NCBI GenBank assembly: GCA_014773175.1
Contig: VXCM01002132.1
Coordinates: forward strand, 90,237-154,236
Reading direction: 5' to 3'
From: Lucifuga dentata
Lineage: Eukaryota; Chordata; Actinopteri; Ophidiiformes; Bythitidae
Length of the DNA stretch: 64,000 nt
The position numbers and the translations under genes are program-made. Of this stretch, positions 1 to 14,200 are shown piece by piece. Below the pieces are notes generated by a model. It saw nothing but the letters and a program-made list of their open reading frames with translations. It ran no database searches and was not told the origin of the DNA. Position 1 is the first letter of the stretch, and the number at the start of each line of letters is the position of its first letter.

Positions 1-200
1 TGTGTGTTTTTTTTGTTGTTGATTGTTTTAATTGTTGTTCAGCACCTAAAGTATTGAGATATACGCTTTACAAATGAATTTTTTTTAAATTCTTATTATT
101 ATATAGTTAGATATTCTTAAAAACACATGCTCAGGTCACTGTACATCTACCACAAAGCTACCACTAGCAATTCAAAACTCATAAGGAAAAACAGCTTTAC

Positions 201-3200
201 CTGTGAACTCAATGTCTACAAACACAGTGATGAGGGCCTCGGCCAGCTGAGGCGCTTGTCTGTAGGAACAGAAGACTCTCTCTCGCTGGAACACCATTGG
301 CTGAGGAGCACCGGGAGCCACTGGCTCCATGTGAGGCATCACCGCCTCTAAGACCTCGGCCAGCTTTGCTCGTAAATGAGGATTCTTCATTCTAATGAGA
401 AGAAAGGACGGACGGACAAGTACCACATAAGCTCCACTGGATCTCAACAGTTATTTCTTTCAGTTCACCTCAACAGATACACCACTTTTTGTTGCGTACC
501 TCTCTACATTACCCATGAAGACAGTAATGAAGTTAAGGATCTGCTCCAGACTTTCCGCAGAAGACTCCAAGACATCGTCAGCAAATCGACGCAGGAAAAT
601 GAAAAAATCTCCCAAGTTCTCTGCGAAAAACTCTGGCAAACATTAAAAAAAGGCCCAATTAAGTCATGACTGAAATGTTAAGGAATGTTCACCATGAATA
701 AATTAATCATCTCAATTTATCTTGAGTGACTATGCACATTTGCAGTCAAAACATTTTCTGCATCTAATCCAAAAACACAGAGATTGAATCAGGCCAGATG
801 ATGAAACACATGTGGATTCTTTCTAACCAACATATTTATGAGCCTTAACCAGCGCACCAATACACTCAAGCAACATTAATACCAGAATTTTGACTAGATG
901 TGTAACTGATTTAACATATTCTAAAATGGTTTGGTAAATGGAGCAACAGCTATTTTAACTGTAGATTTTACATTTCTGGTCCCTGATAGACCTCTCTAAT
1001 GGCGGACGTTTTTATATGTCAAATACAGGTGTAACTAATGACATTAATAACAGATGCATCCATTGAGGTGTATGCTGGTACTCTACTATCATTACTTTTA
1101 TTAGCTACACCTGTGCTTTTCCTGCTAACAAGTCAAAATGTCTACCATGAATAAGGCCTATTATGTTCAGGCTGAGAATATAAGGGGCAGGACTTTCTGT
1201 TTGGCTGAAAGTGTAGTGTACTGGCACATGTGACCTACCTGGTACATAGCAGAGCATAGTATGCTGTAGGGAGGGCAGGGGAAAGCTTAGTGCTACATGG
1301 TCTGGTCCCTGGTTTCCCATGCCAAGCTGAACAAGAAGAGCAGCAGTGGAAGCTTGTAGGTTAAGGCAGCATTGCAGCATGGCAGGTTGTGTGGCAGCAG
1401 CTTTGGTAGACAGGTACACAATCATCAGACGCTCAAACTGCTCCAGGAGCTGCTCTGACATCGGATTGCCTGTTCGCTGGGCTTCCTGCCATGTAACCTG
1501 GAGCCGGTGGAGAGACTGGTTCATCTTCACCATCTGCTCGTGGAGTCTGCACGTACACATTAAGCATGCACAGGTAGGTGAGCACAGACAGAACAAGGCA
1601 GCACAGATGAATGCCGACATATTGTGCAAACATAAGGAAAACATACATCTTTTCTGTAAGGTCTGTGAATCTGTCCTCTCTTTAATTTCTTTATAGTTGG
1701 TTGTTGATGTGTGTGTGTGTGTGTGTGTGTACCTGTGGAAGCCAAGATGAAGGGTGAGCTGTGTGAAGATGAGGTTTTCAGTCAGCAGGCTGTAGGACTG
1801 GGCAGACTCCACTAGCTGCTGGGGAGGCACGGGGATCAGACAGGTTTCCTTGTCGAGGCCTTGTAAAAGAGACAGGTAATCATTTAGTCCTCATAATTCT
1901 TACCAGAGTTTGCTACATTAATGCTGCTACTGCACAATAAAGCCGTTCTATGAAATTTAAGAGGGAAATGAATTTAAACCAGTAAAAGGGGAACAGTTGA
2001 TGACATTATCACATTGTTTTATGTGTATATATATAGATTACCTCTGGCATGCACGTTGCGATTGCATCTCTCTTCTTCGCTCAGCTCTTTGAGTGCACAG
2101 TAGGAAGGGTTGAAGGTGAGCAGTTTTGGTGAACGTGGCCGACAGAAGGGCTGGCACAGCTTCACCAGAGCTGCACCTAAGTTTAGGAAGAATGCATCTG
2201 AGGCATACATCTGGAAGAAGATCTCAGGCATCTGATTGGCCCATATCTTGGCACGACCAGCATTAGCCTGCAGACAACTACCTAACCAAGAGAGCAGCAA
2301 GTGCCGCGTCTCGCCAGAGCGCTGAAGCAAGTTCTTCAGGATTTGTTGCAGCTTGTCATGATACTGGCCCATAAACTGAAACACAAGGAAAGATGAATCA
2401 TTAGCCCTAATGGATGTGTACACATAACTTCAAGGTTCACAAGTTCAAATAGCACAAAAAGTTTTGCCACTTTACATGGCAGTCTTTTTATTTAATTAAA
2501 AGATGATCTTTGACACACCATCTGTTTCAGGAATAAAAGCAAAACTGTGTTCTGAACTAAATAAACTAAGAACAGCTTTACACTAAGGACCTCCTAACAT
2601 GGAATGACTCCCTGCGGGACTCTTTAAGGCCAGACCTGATGTCACGCTGAATTCCTGTGTCTAGTCATTTCCACAAGAAGTGGGCATGAAGCGCAGCTTT
2701 GGCAGTGCATCTCTTTAATGTCTTTCATAGACTCAAACAGGTCATGGCTTATCGCAAATTATGTATATTTTTCAAAATCCAATCTTTGAAGTTTAACTAC
2801 CACTTGGATTTCAGACTATTTTGAATTTCATCTGTCTTAACAAAAAAAAAAAAAAAAAAAAAAAAAATCTAACACAGAACCAGAGGAAAATATATTTGCT
2901 GATCTTTTGAGGGCTCCAAAACTTGCACATTCATTACTATTTTATACAGACATACAAAACATTTGTCTATGCAAATGAAGTAATTTAAAAACAATTAATT
3001 TATTCACTAATTCAGCTTGGATGCTTTTGGCAACTCGTATCAAAAAACATATGCACAGCATCACAGACACAGTGACCTACAGAGATCAGCAGTATGCAGA
3101 GAGAAGGTAAGTGAATTCTGCTTCAGCGTCATCAGATATACTGAGGCATGGCAACGTCAGTCAACAGTCATGCATCCATATGGCCAATAGTGCAGACAAA

Positions 3201-6200
3201 TGAAATGCAAGTGTGTGAGTGAAGGAAGGAATGAATAAGAACAGCTAAGAACTGTGAATTCATTCAAAATTACCCACAACATGATGAAAAAGACTAATTA
3301 TTAATTCACTGAGAAAACGGATATAATATTACAGTTTATTTTAGCTAAAACAGGAACTGCTTCTGATGAAAACAGTGTCTGTTCACCTGGTGGATGTTGG
3401 CCTCCTGGACCTTTGTCTCCTGGGCACTGGAGCGGGACGGATTCAGGAAATAGCCATGTCCCTCCACTACACCTGGAGTTTTCAACAGGCAGGAAATACT
3501 CAGCACTGTCCCCAGTAGGCTCTTCTGATACTGCAAACCATTAGCTGGGTCTTTGGGCTGAATGTGTTCCACTAATACCTAAGAGTGGAGGAGAAAAACG
3601 AACAATATAATAAACTGTGGGATGGTTTTGCTATTTCTAGTCACTGAAAAAACAAACTTTAAAAGTTGATAGTATTAAGGAGATCAGGGTAGCACTGTGA
3701 AATATTATGTGATTACTAATTGTGATTATTGTATATTACTTGATTTCTAGTGACTCAAAGCTTCAAGCTTCTTTTAATAGAATTTGCAAATATAAGGTCC
3801 CTATGTGTGTTTCCCAACCTTAGCGATATCTTTATTGTGGCTGAAGTAGAGAAGAACATCTAGGTAGGAGTAGAGGAGAGGCTGACACAGGTCCAAGTCT
3901 TTGATGCGTCCCTGAAAGATATCAAACACTGGCCCTATCACCTCCTCGAAAGTGCGCACCTCCTGCTCAGAGAGCAGACCTGCGATGACCTCCTCCACAA
4001 ATTCAACCACCTCTTCAGGTTCTGAAATGCAGTGACATGGAAAATAACTTTGTAAGAGAAGGAAAAGAGAACAGAAGAATAATTAGGTCTCAAGTGGCCT
4101 AATCCGGGACCTACGTGCTCCACTGAAACCCTCCAGCAGCAGGTCCAGAAGCTGTTCGTAGATATTCTGGCTGACATAGATCTCTGGGGTGAGCAAGACT
4201 GTCCGCATGTTAGACACTGTCAGATTCTTACAGCGCACAGCAAACGACAGTAACTTCTCTGGTACTTTTTTCACCTGGCGCACAGAAAATTAAACCATGT
4301 AAGAGTATAGTTTATTACCTAGATTACCCAAATTTACTGAGGCTTAATCAGCATGCGATTACTGGACAACTTTTAAAAAACAGTCACACCGAAATGCTCC
4401 AATTATGAAGAAATGTAGAAATGTTCCCACCTCTTCCTTGGCCCTCTGGCAGCATGCATAGAGGTAAGGGATGGCACGTTTCTCCCCGGCATCGCGGTCA
4501 GCAGACAGGTTAACAGCGCTGCAGGAGGTCATGTAGATAAGGTGGTTTCCTGGCTCGAGTAGCAGCAGACGATTAAACAGAGCCTGGATGATGAATTGAA
4601 ACAACAGACAGAATGCAGTCAGTGTTAAACATCCAGTGTATTTACTTGCTTTGATGTGGTGCTGATTTAACCTTTAACTTAGCTCAACCACATATTTTTT
4701 AATCCCCTAAAATATAACGTAATCAAATCCTCATATCCCATGTAACACCTAAACATTTATCTGTTCCTTACTTAATGCATCTGAGCTCCAAATGTATAAT
4801 TTTCTGCCTCTGAATGTATTCTAAGTCTGTTTTGCTCTTGGTTTTGCTCACATTTATTCACCAACAGTATCAAATGTTTTGTGCTTTACTGAGTAATAAA
4901 CAACAAATGGAAAGAAAAGAGTTCTTATCAATTCTTATCAAAGAGTGGAAGATCATGGACATCATTTGTAGTGAGACTGATGCTATCTGACCTGTTCTAT
5001 GTTATCCATGTCAAGCCAGTCCTGCCCATCCAGATCTGCAGCCATTTCCTCCAGGTATACGCAGCGAGGAGGGATCCCATTACCTCCTCTCAGATTAGGA
5101 TCACCTAGGGAGACAATAAAACCATGGTCCATTAAATATATTCAGATCAAATCAAAGTCCAAAAATAAGCTTGAAGCTAAAAGCAAACCAAGCAAAAACA
5201 CTAGAGTAAGTGTGAATTAAACAGAATAACAGAATTTTGCCAGGAGGATTAAATGCACAATATGTATTTGCTTTGGTTTATTTCAGACTAACAGAGGTTG
5301 TCAAATAATTCATAACAAAGCAGAACGGGGGGGGCGGGGGGGGGGGGNGGGGCAGCTTTATTCTTCATTTCCTGATCATCATGACTCATCTTTGAGCTGT
5401 CTCAGTGGAGGACAGAGCAACCAGCTGAGACAGTGAGAGTCTCTGTGTTATCTAAGGGTGGTGAGTCATCTGCTGCTTACTGGAAACTTTAAATTTGACT
5501 TTCAAGATGGACAGCACCATCCAGTACAAATGTGAATAACAGATGTGAATATTTTCAGAAGAAAAGCACAGTTCCAACATCAGGCACTTTTCTTTCAGTC
5601 TGACTGAAGGAAAAGACTTTGTCATCAGTATGAATGGGTCAACACAGGTTACCTGGCCTGCTCTGTACCCCTGCTCACATGCAGGTTTTCACAGCTCTCG
5701 TACTGCGGCTTCGGTGAATACAGGTTACTACAGTATGTACACTGAGTTATCGGGTTACTAGGTACAATAACACAATCCACTGAAAAAGCCCTGCAATTAC
5801 TCCTAGCCTTCTAATGCTAATAATGTTCAGTTTTTGTTGCATCAGGGAGGCATTGATTAAACTCTATGACAATATTCTAGTTATACAGAATGAATATAGA
5901 GTAATAGGTGAATGAATGTAGAGTAATATGTTTACAGTTGATTACAGGTTTTATTAAAAATGTTTCTAAAATAAACCTACACTTGTGAGTTCAATGTCTG
6001 TCTGTCCCTTCTGGCCTCAGAATAAGTGCATACAACACAAACCAGACGTGCAAGCTCAGAGGTCTATATTCAGTATCAAAAAGCAGGTTTAATGATGTCG
6101 ACTGAATGCACATAGTAAATCCAGAACACCCNCCCCCCCCCCCAATCTGGATCATGGACTGAAGAAAGAGGGTTTTATTCGGTTGAGTCCATCGATCGGC

Positions 6201-6875
6201 GTCAAAACCAAACATAGAAGAATCTAATAAAATTACAAAACTTTATGAAAAATAACATCAACAGCATTCCTTTTGCTATGGGTATATTTAATCAAAAATA
6301 AGATCAAAATAAAATACTTACACATTATATCTAATGATCTAAATATTCTAGGATCTGTTTAAGATATAGATCAAAGTCTAATATTGTTCTGCTTTTACTC
6401 ACTGTTTTCCAGTGTGATCAGGAATATTCGTTGGATCATATGGTTGACATTGAGTTGCTCACACAGCTCTTGGCGAGAGCGGAATGAACGGCTGATCTCT
6501 GCCACAGAGTCGTCATTTTCATCAACGCTGTCTGACACAGAGTTCTCCGACTCTGACTGGCTTTCTCCTGAATCCTCCACTGCAATACAATATGCAGAAG
6601 GTATACATAATTTAAACTGAAAAAAATGTCAGTAAGGAAAAATAAAATAAAGATGCAGATGCTTTTCTGATATTTTTGGGACTGAGAACTATGGACCTAA
6701 ACAAATAAAGTGTGAGATTACAGAGAACTGGATAACTGTACTCACATGGTGGTTCAGCAGACACCTGTGGTGGTTTTTGGCCTGACACAAACTGCTTGGC
6801 ATCAGCCAGCGAGCTGAAGAGGGCAGCAAAGGGGTTGCAGGAGATGTTCTGGTTGTTGTTGCCCTGGTCAGTCAT
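201..6875 (-). CDS. ube4a: Ubiquitin conjugation factor E4 A (Ufd2-type U-box E3/E4), 5' part; 3' end beyond window
   Basis: Twelve coding exons, on + coordinates: 6746-6875 (ATG at 6875), 6403-6579, 4992-5104, 4431-4583, 4115-4274, 3819-4021, 3387-3578, 2042-2375, 1733-1859, 1239-1546, 500-632 and 201-391. All have GT-AG borders and compatible phases, giving about 740 residues of a family protein of roughly 1,070. Recognised by its start MTDQGNNN, then [55 protein letters not shown]-like [32 protein letters not shown] and [20 protein letters not shown]. These cover the N-terminal region and the beginning of the Ufd2 core domain. The C-terminal U-box that recruits the E2 enzyme lies left of position 1, so activity cannot be judged here. 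The family extends ubiquitin chains on substrates in cytosol and nucleus. No stop or frameshift was seen. The largest introns are 5105-6402 and 2376-3386. Confidence 0.96.
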
Positions 6876-8168
6876 CTCACTAGGGCTCAACACTCACTCC
6901 ATCCAAAATCCCAACCCTAAAGGCAGCAATAAAGACCCAACTAATAACACAAGACTTGTCCAAGTAAAGATTTGGTAAAATGTACGGTTTGTAATATACG
7001 TTTGCGCATACACCATTTTATCACACTCATCTCCAACATCATCCTGTTATAATCATCATCATTCCTCTGCACCTTAATCATACAGTGCAGACATACGTAA
7101 CCTCCATACCTAATCATCAACAACACGCTGGCTGATTATATTAGTCTGTCCAGTCAAACAGATCAGAGAGATACCAGGATTTTCTAGAAACAAGTACTGA
7201 GTCAAGAACTTAGTAGAATATAGTGTGGAAGAATTATTAGAATCAAGTTTCATTTTCTTGATTCTTGTGTATTATCTATCTTATCTTGTTTCCTGAAATA
7301 AGCTGAATTATATTGTTCAAATAACTTCACTGTACTGGCAGATTTTTTCATTTGAGTGAAAACAAAAATCAGACCTTATAAGACTCCACAACGGACAAAA
7401 TGACTTAATAGAGTGGAGATTTTTGTTTGTGTTTCTATCATAAGGCTGCAACTAGGTGACCTATACCTGCCCAACGTGATGGCTTCACATTTCTTATTTT
7501 GTCTTAACAGTTAACTGGGGCTTAATCTTCAATCATACAAAACAGAAAGCAGCAAATCCTCAATTTGAGAAGCTAGTTCAAGTACCGTGGAGTACTCAGC
7601 ACATAACAGGGTTTTAGACTTATGGAGGTGCTGTAAAGCAGCCCAGATTTTAGCTGGATTTGAGTTGTAAATTAACGTTTTGACAGCTGGACTGGTTTGT
7701 GGATTTGGTTTGAGAAAACAGATTGTGACGAGTACAAATGTACTCAATGTGAAATCATAATTGAACCAATTTTTCCTGCTTACAATCTGAAAGCGTGTGC
7801 TGCTCTTCAGATCATCTATGGACTGACTTTCATTAACGTTTATGGTGTTTGCTCACTGCTCGCCTCCACGGTTAAACCACTTTAAACCCGCACCCCACAG
7901 CAACTACCAGTGGTTATACATTTAGCTAAGTAACTAAGTAACTGAACGCTATTAACATTTAAATGCGCTATGAGTGACCTGTTATCTATAGATTTGGCTG
8001 GCTAGCTAGCTAACTAGCATAGTTAGCTAAGATGTAGAGCAGCAGGCTAAACTGTCATGGGGTCATCACGGCGGCATTAATATTATTTTTTTTTTATAGA
8101 ATACTGTCTTGTTTTAAAGTATTATTGATCTACAGCATGTACGCAAACGACAAAGAGCACTGCCGTAC

Positions 8169-8260
8169 CTGTTAGATGAGCTAAAGTGTGTGTTTTTAGA
8201 AGAAAATCGCTTCTACGAAACCTACTAGCACTTCCTCAGTAAATATAAATTACAAACGTC
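8169..8260 (-). promoter_or_regulatory. ube4a: Probable ube4a non-coding first exon and promoter area
   Basis: On the minus strand a strong donor, CTAACAG followed by GTACGG, ends at 8169. It lies about 1.3 kb upstream of the ube4a ATG exon, and no other gene here could use it. The start of transcription is not visible. The exon is inferred only from the donor and its position. A long TC microsatellite (8341-8397) lies just upstream. Confidence 0.45.
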
Positions 8261-8337
8261 ATCAAAATGAGACGGAACCATTACTTTGCTTGGTAGGCTA
8301 AAGAAAACACAATTTAAAGTATTTATTTTAATTAAAG

Positions 8338-8340
<3 letters not shown>

Positions 8341-8397
<57 letters not shown>
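8341..8397. repeat. (TC)n microsatellite
   Basis: About 28 uninterrupted TC units sit less than 150 bases upstream of the inferred ube4a first exon. On the minus (gene) strand this is a GA tract. Such tracts are length-polymorphic and can exclude nucleosomes; any promoter effect here is inference. Confidence 0.95.
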
Positions 8398-8399
<2 letters not shown>

Positions 8400-8400
<1 letters not shown>

Positions 8401-10760
8401 TACGTCAATATTACAGACAACCCGATGTGTGAAATTGTCTTATTTCACTGCACACTGTAATAAAGTGCTTTGAATCTTGAATTCGCTTAAGTTTGACCAC
8501 CTGCTGTGTTACTGCTGGCATTCAGCAGAGGGCAGCAGCAGACTACAGCTACGATCTGATCTTTAATGCTCAATTCTGATTTTTTTACTCAGGTCTGATC
8601 TGTTGTTCTGATGTCTCACATATGATTTTAAGTTACCTGTATCTGACACTTTTGTGAACTAAAAAGTGCCCTAAAAGGCCACATATGCCCACATTGCCCA
8701 CAAAAGAATAAAACATGATCTTCATGCGCTTATAATTTGTGTGACAGTCAAATAATGAAAATGGAGGGCCGTTTGGCCATTTCTTGCAATATTTATCAGA
8801 AATTTCATTACAAGGCTGATGTACATGATTTAGAATATAAAATGCATGTTTTGCTTTGAGGGTGAAATTTGAGGGTAGAAAGTGCTTGATGATGGTCTTA
8901 ATGCTTTTAATGACTCCCTTGACTTCATCAACAAATCCCTGTTAGGTCAGAATTTTGCTTGGCCAACAATTTGGTCCATGATCAGGAAAGTTCTACCTCC
9001 ACACAACAGATAATAAAATATAAAGACTCTGCAACAACATTCATGGTCTTCAGACAATTAAACTTTTCCATTTCAGACACCGCATGAACTGCCATATTTC
9101 CATCCTCAAGATAAAACATCAATATGCACACATTTTACAATATAAAATAAAGACTGTCATGAAATTTGCTGAGCACACTCATGTTCTCAAGGATACCCTA
9201 TGGTCTTTTCTCTAGTACAACCCAACCAAAAATTAATCCTAGATCCCTGTGTGCTGAAAGTTAAAAAAAAAAAAAGTGACAAGATGTGAAAAAATGAAAT
9301 TATCTAATTTCATAATTTTTCCACCTAAACTGATACTCGACTAATACTGATTTTTATGGCAGTAAATTATCCATCCATAACTTCATGCCTCCAGGAGACA
9401 CAAATTTCACTTTTGAGCTCAGATTTTTTTTAAAAAATAAATAAATTAAAAAAACCTCAAGAAATTCTCCTGAGTGCAACCCTCAAACAAACCTTATATT
9501 TAGCTCAACTGGCAACGCACATCATTGCCTTCTTGGGGTGCTAGCAGGGCATTGAAAGGCTAGTTTTGTTTTGTCATGAAATAATGAGACCAAGGTTTGA
9601 GGAAAACCTGCTTCAGGGTATCAAAGACCCCAGATAATGATTTATGTTTTATTTGGAGAGAGACCAAGAGTCCACCAGCAGATAACTAGATGTTTTCATC
9701 AAAGAACAGGAGAAAATACATAAATGGCAATTTGCAGTACACACACATCCAAGGAAAGTCACTTTAGCCAAAGATGTTTCTACAAAGGACTTTACTGTGA
9801 GAGATGCTGAGTGATCTGTGGTTTTCTTAGCTCCTTTGGAAACTAATACAAACTATAACAGCATTTACAAAACTTTTCTTCTCATGGTACATTGTTGATA
9901 CAGCCCCCAGTGTCATCCCTTGAATTACAGTACTCCATCGAAATGAGTATTTATTTTCATGCCTTATGTATGTGCTTTATTGTCTCCAGCACTACTACTA
10001 AAAGCTTTTATATGTTTCATGAAGAATTAGTTGTTTGCTTGGTCATGTAGTTCATACAGGTGTGACTCATTTAAGAATCTTTCTGTCTGTCATGTATGGG
10101 CATATGTTAACTTTCTTTCCATAGTGCTGCCATGCCCACCGTACACATCTTTTTTGCATCCTGTCAGGGGACAAGTCTGCAAAAGTCTCTATTTCACACC
10201 AACACAAAAGTAATTCTATCACAGGAAACTGATAAGGTAGCCAATTACAATTTCTTATTACTAGTCAATCACAAATGCTGTTACTTCATCAGCAAACAAA
10301 GACAATTCCCTTCATCAGTTATGTAGGCTTTGTAAACAATTCAAGCAAGTTGAAAACAGAACTTTCTTCCCTCCTTAAGCTTTTTAAACATCAACCTTCT
10401 GAACAATCATGTGAAAACTGTGAATACACCAACACTGAATGGAACATTTGCTATTTTATGAAATTAGCCAGCAATCATTCTACATAAAGTTGGTCAAACA
10501 GCTTAGGAAACAATACAATTTATGCTAAACAGCATCACTGAACACTGAGTTACATAGCCTTACTATACATACATATATACCACACCTTGTGATTGTTTAG
10601 AGAATTATTTGGCTTTTACAAAAAAAAAAAAAAAAAAAAAAAANTTTTTTTTTTTTTTTTTACATATTTATCTTCTGAACAAAACAGATTTAAAAAAAAT
10701 ATTTTTTACATCCAACTTAGTATGTTTAGAAAAATTACAGTACAGTTAGAAATGAGTGTT
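8400..10760. other. Intergenic stretch between ube4a and the BICDL gene
   Basis: No coding exon, RNA gene or clear transposon was recognised. The sequence is AT-rich with short A runs. An A-run/N/T-run junction at 10621-10662 is an assembly join, so the true sequence there is unknown. Confidence 0.6.
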
Positions 10761-10766
10761 TGATCA

Positions 10767-10772
10767 TTTATT
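10767..10772 (-). terminator. Candidate poly(A) signal of the BICDL gene
   Basis: AATAAA on the minus strand lies about 460 bases past the BICDL stop codon at 11234. It is the first good hexamer I noticed downstream; the cleavage site is not visible. Confidence 0.4.
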
Positions 10773-11233
10773 TCCTGACCATTCTTTTCTTTCTCATTGG
10801 ACTGTGATTTTAAATAATCTGAACAAGTACACCGCACAATGCTTCATCAACACATTTCATACTGATATAGCCTCAGACTTTAGGAGATTCACAATAATAC
10901 AAATATTAGAAAATAAGGCACAGTATTTACAGTCCCATGCAAAGCTTTCCATATACTTAAGTGAAAACAGTGTTACAGGTAGTCACAGTTTGATTTTAGG
11001 AAGACTCGACCCTTCAGTGAAATGTATAAGTGCCTGTCTGTTTAACTAGTCTTTGTTCACAGTGGCTCTTCATCACTGAATTTAAAGTGTCCATATGGCC
11101 AGCACTTGGTTTCTGCTTCTTCTTCTGGGATTCTAGCTCAGGAGCGCCACCTGTGACGTCCCTATGTCATTTTCTCATGTCTCTACTCCTCCACAGCCAG
11201 CTTGTGGGTGTCCAATACAGAGCTATCACTCTG

Positions 11234-14200
11234 TTATTTCCCATATTGTGCCACTTTGCCCCGTCTTAACCAGTCCCTCCAGGGGGATTGGGGTTTGTCC
11301 TGGTTGGTCTCTGAGCTCCATGTGGAGGAGGAAGAGGAGGAGGCCCATGTGGAGGCTGTCCTGCTGGGCCTGCGAAAGAAGGACATGCCATTGGGAGGGG
11401 GCTTCTTCTGAAGGTGCTCTGACTGCTGCTGAGACCTGAGCTGCTGGTTGATGATGATCTGGATGTCATCCTGAGTGAAGGTAAGGAGGAAGACAAAATT
11501 AGGAGGAAGTGTGATAAGAAGCTTAACATTTAACATGACAACCACACTGCATCCATAACATCCAACCGCTCATATGTCATGTAATTTATTGACTGTACAA
11601 TTGAACTGATATACTGCTTGACTGCTCTGAATATGCTCTTATTGTTTCTCTGATGTGATGTGTCACTTTGTGTCACCGTTTATCTGTGATAAATATATTT
11701 CTTTTGACAATGTGACAATTATCGATGAAGTTGCTTTTTGTTTTTTTGGGTTTTTTTTTTTTCNCTTTTGACAATGTGACAATTATCGATGAAGTTGCTT
11801 TTTGTTTTTTTGGGTTTTTTTTTTTTCATTTTTTCGTATTGCTGAAGAATCAGTATTGAGGTCAAAATACTGGTACTGACACTGGTATCAAAAAATGTTG
11901 AGCAATACGCAGATCTTTCAATAAACCTGGTAAACAATGTATAGAATTGGTTGAGCAATGGCACTTAAACAGATTCAATAAATTAGATAAACCAAAAGAT
12001 TGACACTCCTTGTATTATGAATACATGGGGATATTTTAAACTGAAATCCATAGTTTAACTCTTTTAATGATCTTGCATTCATAGTCTTTTTAAGAGGGAG
12101 AAAGCATTTGTCTGCTTTCAGCTAACCCATATCAGTTATCCAGGAAAAGAACCAGTGTTTTAGTATAAATACTATCTGCATCATCTTCATCAGCCAGTGG
12201 AGATCAGACTGAGTGACAGATGGATCAGTTTGGCATCGTGACTCAGCAACAGAAGGACTTGTAGACAGAGACATTCATTCATTTATTCATTTTTGTGTAA
12301 ATTGACCATGACAGATATGGCCCTGTGTGTCCGTGACCTCTGAAGAACACTAAACTCAGACACATCCATCACCTGTCGTGTCACATTATAACCAAGGCTG
12401 AGGACATTGAGCCTTAAAAATTATTTTTCTTGAAGTGATGTGTCAGGGCTGAAGTGCAAATTTGATGCAGAGTGAGATGAGCAGACAGATTCAGAGACAG
12501 TATGACTGGGAACAAACTGATAGCATGAGAGAGACTATATGGTTTAGGATACAGTGGATTGAACATGAGAAAAAAAACCTGCAGAGAGATAATGAACGCC
12601 CACCTGCCAGGCCTCCAGCTCCTGCGACAGCTCTAGTTTTCGTTGGATGGCTTCCAGTAACTGGTTGTTCAGACACATTAGATCATTTTTACTTCTCACC
12701 AGCTCTGCCTCCATCAGGTTTTTCCTGCCAAGAAATAATAAAAACTTCATTCAGACCCAACATATTCACACACTCTCAGATGTCCAGCAGCAGCAAAGGT
12801 ATAGTGTTCAGGTAAGGTAAATATTCAGGTGAACATTTACCTTACCTTTTCAGGTGAATGAACATTTTCACAGAACAATAAATTACTTCTCTCTTTGTCA
12901 TCAAAGATTTTTCCGAAAGAAAAATTTTCTAGATCGAAGTCAAGAGCAGCTGCCGTCGTCGAGATTTTTTTGGTCGAACTTTATTGTTTGGCAGTAATAA
13001 AAAAGGAAATCTTGCACATAGTACTTTTAAGGTTTAAAATGTAATTTGTTTTTAGACAAATACAGTTTATAAAAGAAATTTTTTTCTACAGAAAACAGAT
13101 ATGTATTTGTTATCTGTGAATCTAGGTAACATTGTGAACATGGAGAAATAATGAGCCACTCACTTGGCTATGGCTTCATCTCGGTCTCTGATGGCCTGTT
13201 GGACGACTTCAGCCTGCTGCTGTACAAACTGCAGCTTCTGCTTTAAGACAGTGTTCTCCTCCTGCAGCTGGTTATTCTACAGGACAGAGACATGAGCTGT
13301 GTTACAACATGGATTACATTCATCATTACCCGTAGTGTAAGTCTTCTACTGTATATGTCATCTGTTTATAGGATGATGAAGATGATATTTAAAGATCAAA
13401 GTGACAGTGAGTTATGATAGAATATGAATAAATAAATCTCAAGTCACTGAAATCATTGTGAACCTGAGTACACAGATTCACATATTATACTTGTCATGAT
13501 TATGTACATTGTAAAGAAACGTATGCTGTGTTTTTGGAAGGAAAAATCTGCCCCAATTTTTAAATTATTTCTTGATAAATGATTACAATTTTTCTACTAG
13601 AGTAACTAACTCACAAAGTAAATGGAGATCCAGTTTCCTTTTCTTTCATACATGGAAAATGTTGTTTGTGAAAAGTAAAATTTATTTTCAACTAGATCAG
13701 CTAGATGTTTGTATTTGCTATTACATATTTCAATGGTTTCCATGTCAAATATGATTTAATTCTACTATATTGGATATTGATATTTATTTATTTGGAGGGG
13801 AAGCTGAAGTGAGGACAAACAAGGGAACTGAATTGAAGCTGTGATTTATATATTAGTGGAGCAATTTATTTTAAAATTTGTTTATTACTAAAGAAAAAGA
13901 AATACCTATCATTTTAATCACTGTCATAGTGAAATTCTGTGTGTGTATGCATATAGTGTAAAACAAATACTAAGTTTTAAGTTTAGTGTCAATGTTATGT
14001 ACATTGCAGCCTAATGATAGTATAATAACGATATCCAGTTTAAATAAGGAAAATAGAGTCAAATTGATAAATGAATATCCAAATCTTTCAAGAAATAAAA
14101 AAAAAAAAAAACCTCAAATGGGGTTGAGTCTGTTTATCAAATTAAACTGGATAACTGTGTCAGCATCAAGGTCAGCAGTGTCCCAGCCAGATCCAGTAAT

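Noticed and set aside
1709..1730. GT run as a possible Z-DNA or regulatory element
   Set aside because: It is a short ordinary microsatellite just intronic of a ube4a exon; nothing beyond that is supported.
5370..5400. Possible box C/D snoRNA (ATGATGA on the minus strand in a ube4a intron)
   Set aside because: No D box at a suitable distance and no terminal stem; the downstream side runs into a C/G homopolymer with an N.
5991..6215. Open frame across an N and a C run
   Set aside because: It is interrupted by an assembly join and lies in a ube4a intron; no homology.
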